Below, piece by piece: positions 31,221-35,987 of a stretch of 35,987 bases of DNA (position 1 is its first letter; each line of letters begins with the position of its first letter). Location: contig CAYRMN010000011.1 of the NCBI GenBank assembly GCA_964425575.1, forward strand, positions 1 to 35,987, in the 5' to 3' direction. The notes beneath the pieces were generated by a model that was given only the letters and a program-made list of their open reading frames with translations, was not told the DNA's origin and did not search any database. Source of the stretch: CAYRMN01 sp964425575 (GTDB lineage Bacteria; Patescibacteriota; Patescibacteriia; 2-12-FULL-60-25). Both the position numbers and the translations under genes were made by a program.

Positions 31221-31750
31221 TCACTTAATATATCCGTCTCCATTCTTCATTTTTTTATTCATCTCCTGTTGCATTACAGAAGAAACATTCTGCCGTAGTG
31301 TGTACTCTTCACCGAAGAGTGGCGCCGTTTTCATCTGAGCTCGATGCTTTTCCAGAAACTCCTCTCGTGTGCCGATAACCTTAGCTGGATTACCAGCCGC
31401 CACAACGTCTGCCGAGATATTTTTGCTCACCACGCTCCCCGCTCCAATAATGCTATTTTTCCCAATGGTTACACCTGGCAAAATAATGGCATTAGCGCCA
31501 ATAAACACTCCATCCTCAATTTTTACCTTGGCGATGTAGGTATATCCAAACGCCTGATAGGTACTTGTGTCATGAGCGAGCACGTACACTCCAGGGGCCA
31601 ATGTGACATTATTCCCTTCACCCGCTCCATAATCTTGCAGCCCGTACCTATTTTTAAGCCTTTTTTGATCAACCCTCGCACGCTGTAATAGCCGCGCAAA
31701 CGCCAAAGAAGGTCTTTGAAAAAGGGGAGACGGGAAGCGGGAATATCCAT
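31221..31750 (-). pseudogene. Left-handed beta-helix acetyltransferase, frameshifted once
   Basis: The first 46 residues, MDIPASRLPFFKDLLWRLRG then YYSVRGLIKKGLKIGTGCKI and MERVKG, are in one frame. The rest, NNVTLAPGVYVLAHD and GVFIGANAIILPGVTIGKNS then IIGAGSVVSKNI and AAGNPAKVIG, is in another. Adding one G to the run at 31614-31616 fuses them into a 176-residue hexapeptide-repeat acyltransferase of the maltose/galactoside O-acetyltransferase type. Both parts match the family, so the shift is real in the sequence but may be a base-call error. The C-terminal frame alone is open further upstream, but that translation is not family-like. Such enzymes acetylate sugars, often in surface glycans. 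Confidence 0.7.
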
Positions 31751-31854
31751 ATTGTTTCAAGATTACCATCAAACACTCATTCATGTCTCGTAAGCTTTTC
31801 ATTCATAACAAAGATTGCTCTTGTTTTAAGCGATTTTTTTTGAATTCCTATTTT

Positions 31855-32547
31855 TTACAGTCTTGAGAACAACGGACGATACAAATCATGCCTGGGATCA
31901 ATACGTAATTCTGAAGCGTCTACTTTTTTGATGAAATGCACCGGAGCTCTCTCAATCACAGCCAGGGGCGTGCGTTCATTTCCTTCCCCCATACACAAGA
32001 CTGCCGTTGAAGCCAAGCAATCAGCGATGTTCGTCTGTGTCATTCTGAGCGACCTCCCAAAGAGATCCGGTTTGCCTCGATAGTCGCGCAATCCCTTGAA
32101 ACCAGCATATCCAAGTGCAACTCCGATGACTCCTGCACGAAGCGGGAATAATCGACTATCTGTAATCAAAATTCCAAGCTTTTTTACATGGTACCTTCGC
32201 ATAAGGCGAAGACAAAGATCGTGAGCAACGCCATAGCTGTCTGTAGGCCACAGAATAAGATTTTCATTCGCATTCGATTCATCAATCCCTGCATTCGGAC
32301 ACCAGTGACCATCTTTTTGTGTGAGATAAAACCAAGCGGTTTTGTACACCTGTTCACTTTCTTGTCGAATCCATTTTCTTTTTTGACCTGGATTATTTTT
32401 TACGATCCGTCCTTCTGCGAGAGAAACAATTTTTGATGTAACAACAATAATTGATCCTTCGGAAACTGAGTGTATGAACTTAAAAATGTATTCTTCAAGA
32501 TTTTGATGAGGCCTAAAGATTGAACTGTGAATCGAATGTATGGACAT
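31855..32547 (-). CDS. CofE-like gamma-glutamyl ligase family protein
   Basis: The 230-residue protein follows the F420-0:gamma-glutamyl ligase (CofE/FbiB N-domain) pattern: GSIIVVTSKIVSLAEGRIV near the N-terminus, NAGIDESNA, ILITDSRLFPLRAGVIGVAL, then YAGFKGLRDYRGKPDLFGR and a C-terminal segment with IADCLASTAVLCMGEGNERTP. CofE adds glutamates to F420-0. No other F420 genes are in the window, so the acceptor may be another carboxylate. I start at 32547 by alignment with CofE; 32553 and 32562 are alternatives, and the frame further upstream lies in a terminator hairpin. Its neighbour upstream is an N-formylglutamate amidohydrolase. Confidence 0.75.
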   Translation of the reverse strand: MSIHSIHSSIFRPHQNLEEYIFKFIHSVSEGSIIVVTSKIVSLAEGRIVKNNPGQKRKWIRQESEQVYKTAWFYLTQKDGHWCPNAGIDESNANENLILWPTDSYGVAHDLCLRLMRRYHVKKLGILITDSRLFPLRAGVIGVALGYAGFKGLRDYRGKPDLFGRSLRMTQTNIADCLASTAVLCMGEGNERTPLAVIERAPVHFIKKVDASELRIDPRHDLYRPLFSRL

Positions 32548-32552
32548 TTGCA

Positions 32553-32588
32553 TAAAAGACATGGGCGGAGAAAGATAGCTCTCCGCCC
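32553..32588 (-). terminator. Terminator after the N-formylglutamate amidohydrolase gene
   Basis: A perfect 9-bp stem GGGCGGAGA/TCTCCGCCC (32563-32571, 32580-32588) with an 8-nt loop is followed on the minus strand by ATGTCTTTT. It abuts the CofE-like gene start, so partial read-through or a separate promoter is needed for that gene. Confidence 0.7.
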
Positions 32589-32593
32589 GGACA

Positions 32594-33328
32594 TTAGAGA
32601 ACAAGATGGGTTTTGAAGATCGTGGAGAGGGCGTTGGCGATCTGGAAACCTATGCGTTGAGGCGTGGCAAGGAATAAGGGACGACGGCAGATTTCAAGCT
32701 GAATCGCTCCGAAACATCCTTCTTGGATTTGAGCACTAAATCGATCTGCGGCGTGACGGACGACATATCCACCTTTATAGCGTTTTGTAATTCCTCGCTC
32801 CGCATCAGGAGAGAACTCAGTCGTGTATCTTCCATGCTGAGAGCAGCGTAAGAGTTTTTGTATCTCCCCAGATAATGGACGAGGACACGTACGATCTTCA
32901 TCCGTGCCAAGCACGAAATCGAGCTCTTGTCCTGGAGATTTTAGAAAACTATGGACATCAAGCAAGAGGCATCGACCGAATTTTTGTAGTTTTTCCTCAA
33001 TGATCCTATGGAGTAATACATGGAATTCCCGATAGCAACCCTCAAGTTCAGAAATAGCATAGGGCTCTTTATCTGGATCTCGATTCACGTCTACATGGCC
33101 ACGGTGCAGATCGAAGATAATAAGGGTAGGTGCACAGCCGAGTTCTCTCAAGCGTGTCGCACAGCTCTCTGCCCATTCCGAGGTTCCGCTATCTCGCTGA
33201 TCTGAGCCGTATTGGGCAATCCAATGTTCTACTTGTCTGCGAATAGGTGCTCCTTTGATCCTGATCGTGCCATCGTGAGGTACGGTAATAACGAAGGGTG
33301 AAGTACCTTGAGTGATGCGCGCATACAT
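32594..33328 (-). CDS. N-formylglutamate amidohydrolase-family protein
   Basis: The 244-residue protein has the FGase pattern: VITVPHDGTI at the start, DQRDSGTSEWA, LIIFDLHRGHVDVNRDPD with the substrate-binding Arg and metal-site residues, CLLLDVHSF, and a late HAADRFSAQIQEGC then FGAIQLEIC, where the family has its conserved E. The enzyme would release glutamate and formate from N-formylglutamate, the last step of one histidine degradation route; no hut genes are nearby. CAGGAGG lies six bases before ATG. It is followed by a terminator and the CofE-like gene, whose substrate would be glutamate. Confidence 0.82.
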   Translation of the reverse strand: MYARITQGTSPFVITVPHDGTIRIKGAPIRRQVEHWIAQYGSDQRDSGTSEWAESCATRLRELGCAPTLIIFDLHRGHVDVNRDPDKEPYAISELEGCYREFHVLLHRIIEEKLQKFGRCLLLDVHSFLKSPGQELDFVLGTDEDRTCPRPLSGEIQKLLRCSQHGRYTTEFSPDAERGITKRYKGGYVVRHAADRFSAQIQEGCFGAIQLEICRRPLFLATPQRIGFQIANALSTIFKTHLVL

Positions 33329-33569
33329 GGGATGCCTCCTGGCTGTGAGAGTAGGGGTACATGCAGCGAAATAAAAAGAATGCGCTGCCTAAAAAACCGC
33401 GTGTTATGAAAATGATGACCAAATTTTTCGAAATCGAGTAAGCAACATAGAGATGTTTATACACGCTAGCATGGGTTTATCTTTTTGTCATTCAAGCGAT
33501 AGAACTTTTAATGCAATCCCCCCTCTAACTTCCCACTTCATCGGAGAGAGAACCGGATAAGGAGGGACC

Positions 33570-34757
33570 GTGGGAGATCATAAAAATGAGGCTCTTACAA
33601 AGAACATCGAGGAGCGCTATCATGGCTTCCAACCTATGCAACTCGTTGAATTTGATGGAAAAAATCTGCTGTCCGGATTGAATATCTCGATTCCGAACGG
33701 AAAATTCGTAACGGTTGATCAAACGACCAATCTAGAGGGTTTGCCGCCTGGCCCGTGGTTTATAAAAGCTCAGGTTCTTCAGGGTAGTCGTGGAAAGCGA
33801 GGCTGGATTAAACTGATCACCACACACGATGAACTGCTTCCGACGCTTCAAGGACTGTGCACAGCCATAGATAGTGAACCATGTGCTGGTTTTTTACTCG
33901 AATCAGCGACTCCCCATCAATCAGAATGGCTCCTGTCCATTGATATTGATCGAGCAACAGGAAAGCGACGTATTCATCTGGCAAAAGAAGGTGGTCAAGA
34001 AGTAGCCGCACTACAAACCTACATCATTGAGAAAGAGCAAGACTGGCGAATGATCATCGCGCCTGCAGAGATTATTACGGTTGCTCGCAAATTGTACGAC
34101 GGTATGACGCAGCACGATATACTGACCGTTGAGATCAATCCGCTTGCGATATTGGAAGACGGAAGTTGTATCGCCCTCGACGCAAAGATTGAACTTGATG
34201 ATGCCGCGAGCGTTCGTCACCCAGAATGGAAAGGATTCTGCACACTCTCACGTCATGGACGTGTACGCTCGGAACGCGAAACCGCTTTTATGCAGCTCGT
34301 AGCCGATGGCTCGACGCTCGGACGTTATGTGGAGTTGGATGGAGATGTGGCCATGATTTTATCCGGCGGCGGTGCCAGTTTAGTAGCCATGGACGCGCTC
34401 ACAACTGCTGGAGGCAAGCCGGCTAATTATCTCGAAATGAGTGGCAATCCTGATCCGAACTATGTACGACAGGCTGCTCACATCGCCTTTTCCCATCCTC
34501 ACCTTCATGGTGTATGGATTGCGGGATCATTCGCCAATTTCACCGATATTCAAACGACAGTGATGGCTGCGTTATCTGCCCTGGAAGAAAAAGGCCTTCG
34601 CATCCCCGTCGTCATTCGTCGCGATGGACCACGCGCTGCAGAAGCAGAGCAAGAAGCCCGAGCATGGGCTGATCGTCTCAGTATCCCTCTGTGTTTTCAT
34701 CGTGCGGACACAGATTTGGATACATCGGCCAAAGAACTATTGGCGCTCATGTCATAA
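33570..34757 (+). CDS. sucC: Succinyl-CoA synthetase beta subunit-like (ATP-grasp acyl-CoA ligase)
   Basis: The 395-residue protein matches the beta subunit of ADP-forming succinyl-CoA synthetase and related ligases. The ATP-grasp part has WFIKAQVLQGSRGKRGWIKL, and TVEINPLAILEDGSCIALDAK carries the metal-binding E-x-N-P and D. The CoA-ligase domain has VAMILSGGGASLVAMDALTT and GGKPANYLEMSGNPDP. The family's usual N-terminus (MNLHEYQAK) is altered to MQLVEFDGKNLL after an extra 22 residues. The start is GTG at 33570 with GGAGG five bases upstream. It makes or consumes acyl-CoA with ATP; succinate, acetate or another acid is possible. The alpha subunit follows after 4 bp. Confidence 0.82.
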   Translation: MGDHKNEALTKNIEERYHGFQPMQLVEFDGKNLLSGLNISIPNGKFVTVDQTTNLEGLPPGPWFIKAQVLQGSRGKRGWIKLITTHDELLPTLQGLCTAIDSEPCAGFLLESATPHQSEWLLSIDIDRATGKRRIHLAKEGGQEVAALQTYIIEKEQDWRMIIAPAEIITVARKLYDGMTQHDILTVEINPLAILEDGSCIALDAKIELDDAASVRHPEWKGFCTLSRHGRVRSERETAFMQLVADGSTLGRYVELDGDVAMILSGGGASLVAMDALTTAGGKPANYLEMSGNPDPNYVRQAAHIAFSHPHLHGVWIAGSFANFTDIQTTVMAALSALEEKGLRIPVVIRRDGPRAAEAEQEARAWADRLSIPLCFHRADTDLDTSAKELLALMS

Positions 34758-34761
34758 ACAT

Positions 34762-35664
34762 ATGTCCTGGAAACTTTTCGATCCTCAAACCCCCATTCTC
34801 ATCCAAGGCATGACCGGCAAAGAAGGCATGCGTATGGCGACTTGGCTCATACAAAGCGGGGTGAATGTGGCAGCAGGTGTGACGCCCGGCAAGGCTGGAC
34901 AGACCATCGAAGACCGGCCTATCTTCAATAGTGTCGCAGATGCACGATCTGCAATTCCTGAAATTGAGACCTCTTGTATCGCCGTACCATCAACTCGTGT
35001 CCTTGCTGCTGTGCAGGAAGCGACTGAAGCGGGTATTCGTTTCATGCATATTCTGACAGAGCGCGTTCCTGTTCATGATGTTATCGCTATGCAAAAGCTC
35101 GTAAAAAATCGGGCCACAATTCTTGGACCAAGTTCGGTTGGCTATCTGCAATTTCCTCGCTTTCGTTTGGGGTATATAGGTGGAGAAAATCCATTTTCCG
35201 TGCTCTCACCAGGTGGTGCTTCAATCATTTCAACCTCCGGTGGCATGACGAATGAACTTATGATGGCCTGCGCTCGTCTCGGCATCGGTATTCATACCGC
35301 CATGGCCGTGGGTGGAGATCGAATTCCATGCCTGTCACTTGCGGAAGCAATACAGTGGGCGGATGCATTATCAGAAACCAAAATGTTACTCGTCTTCGCA
35401 GAGCCTAGTCATCCGTTTCTCACGTCGCTCGTTCATGACGAATATCTACCACAAAAACCGCTCATTCTTTTTCTCGCCGGTGATATCTTAGATACACTGC
35501 CTCGTGGAGTAGCATATGGCCACACTGGAACGATTCTCGGTGAGAACGATCTTTCCGTCCATGAATTTCGTACACGACTTCAAGAACGAGGAATCATCTG
35601 CGTGAAGACGATGAAGGAATTTGAAAACTGTATTTCGAACGTCGTCCCGAGCAAAACGAAGTGA
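34762..35664 (+). CDS. sucD: Succinyl-CoA synthetase alpha subunit-like
   Basis: The 300-residue protein has the CoA-binding Rossmann start ILIQGMTGKEGMRMATWLIQ, then SGVNVAAGVTPGKAG, the motif GASIISTSGGMTNELMMACA, then VGGDRI, and the phosphorylated active-site histidine in YGHTGTI (H254). With the preceding beta subunit it forms the acyl-CoA/ATP interconverting enzyme. The start at 34762 is four bases after the beta stop; the frame is open further upstream inside the beta gene but that part is not family-like. The last eight codons (VVPSKTK and stop) lie inside a palindromic repeat, so the native C-terminus has been replaced. Confidence 0.85.
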   Translation: MSWKLFDPQTPILIQGMTGKEGMRMATWLIQSGVNVAAGVTPGKAGQTIEDRPIFNSVADARSAIPEIETSCIAVPSTRVLAAVQEATEAGIRFMHILTERVPVHDVIAMQKLVKNRATILGPSSVGYLQFPRFRLGYIGGENPFSVLSPGGASIISTSGGMTNELMMACARLGIGIHTAMAVGGDRIPCLSLAEAIQWADALSETKMLLVFAEPSHPFLTSLVHDEYLPQKPLILFLAGDILDTLPRGVAYGHTGTILGENDLSVHEFRTRLQERGIICVKTMKEFENCISNVVPSKTK

Positions 35665-35735
35665 AGCCGAAGGACCTATAAGGAAATTTTTCTTCATGGA
35701 TCCCTCAACTGCGCATCTACTCCGCTCGGGACGAC
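35641..35735. repeat. Dispersed palindromic repeat (GTCGTCCCGAGC type), copy 2
   Basis: Perfect 12-bp inverted ends GTCGTCCCGAGC (35641-35652) and GCTCGGGACGAC (35724-35735). The inner part (GAAGTGAAGCCGAAGGA, ATGGATCCCTC) resembles copy 1 at 25318. It overlaps the 3' end of the alpha subunit gene. Confidence 0.78.
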
Positions 35736-35755
35736 AAACTAAACCCTATATCTCT

Positions 35756-35987
35756 ATGTCCAACACATCTCTCCCCTCTCTGATCTCAAAATCTGACTTC
35801 CTCTCTTCGATGTGGCTGTTGTGGACGGGAAAAAAATTAACTCCAACGAGTCGTGCTGTACTCGAAGCCTGCTTGGCCGCCTTGGGCGAACCCGTCACCG
35901 GCGCCACAGATGCCCTGGCCAGCCTGCGCGGCCTGCTGGCGATCATTAGCGCCTGGGAGTGGCGCAAAAAAGGGACTTATGTACCAG
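35756..35987 (+). CDS. Start of an unidentified protein (runs off the window edge)
   Basis: From ATG at 35756 the frame is open for 77 codons to the window edge: MSNTSLPSLISKSDFLSSMW, then a segment RAVLEACLAALGEPVTGATD and ALASLRGLLAIISAWEWRKK that reads as amphipathic helices. There is no clear ribosome binding site. The local GC content rises in the last 120 bases. I recognise no family; the opposite strand is also open but its translation is Arg/Ala-rich and looks like a shadow. Confidence 0.45.
   Translation, partial: MSNTSLPSLISKSDFLSSMWLLWTGKKLTPTSRAVLEACLAALGEPVTGATDALASLRGLLAIISAWEWRKKGTYVP

Noticed and set aside
31751..31802. Upstream start at 31802 for the hexapeptide acetyltransferase
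   Set aside because: It only keeps the C-terminal frame open. The translation before 31616 is not family-like, while the other frame gives the expected N-terminus.
1..35987. CRISPR array
   Set aside because: No regularly spaced short direct repeats are visible; the repeats present are palindromic modules separated by genes.

Overview
The window looks like a chromosomal segment of an uncultivated bacterium. It is most likely a Patescibacteria/CPR lineage of the Parcubacteria type, though this is inference because no rRNA or ribosomal protein gene is present. The pointers are the large secreted 'QINYQGKL' surface protein, an O-antigen-ligase-like membrane protein with TPRs, several TrmB-type regulators, many small unassigned proteins, and promoters placed so close to ATG that the mRNAs would be leaderless or nearly so. 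UGA acts as a stop (several ATGA overlaps), so the UGA-recoded lineages are unlikely. Ten Ns at 19846-19855 show that this is a scaffold.

Layout. 1-5.1 kb: lipoprotein N-terminus, GNAT acetyltransferase, aspartoacylase-type zinc hydrolase behind a TrpR-like repressor with a clear operator, and a B12-type radical SAM protein with an unusual cysteine spacing. 4.4-7.1 kb: a small regulon with a TrmB-type regulator, a frameshifted 2OG-Fe(II) dioxygenase, a small unknown gene, and three copies of one operator. 7.2-8.9 kb: a second TrmB-type regulator heading a PNPOx-fold/DUF3806-like operon. 9.0-11.1 kb: a GC-rich nucleotide operon (plant-type class II PRPP synthase, YjjX-type NTPase, adenine phosphoribosyltransferase) with a strong terminator. 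11.2-15.0 kb: Cys-rich protein, methyltransferase coupled to a TIM-barrel glycosidase-like protein, and a leucine-rich repeat protein.

15.2-21.7 kb is the accessory zone. Small, mostly unrelated genes (an internally deleted inositol-monophosphatase pseudogene, a hypothetical, a creatininase-family protein, another hypothetical, a HEPN-like protein) are separated by copies of a palindromic module. The module has GTTAGA...TCTAAC ends and carries terminator-like hairpins and tRNA-3'-end-like sequence. Its right part is an integrative element of about 4.2 kb, 17384-21640. A large serine recombinase lies against an intact tRNA-Ala(GGC), and a 20-bp copy of the tRNA 3' end marks the far boundary. 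Between the HEPN-like gene and the recombinase is a stretch of about 450 nt with an extended -10 promoter and several perfect long-range stems, a candidate structured RNA. This zone is the best candidate for something undescribed.

21.7-36.0 kb: coiled-coil protein and TPR membrane protein, a repeat-bearing intergenic region, a Cys-rich protein divergent from a third TrmB-type regulator, the 1107-residue surface protein with an internal duplication, a HIT protein, a frameshifted hexapeptide acetyltransferase, a CofE-like ligase next to an N-formylglutamate amidohydrolase, and a sucC/sucD-like acyl-CoA ligase pair whose last codons come from a palindromic repeat. Both frameshifted genes lack a single G in a G run, so base-call or assembly error is as likely as true inactivation.
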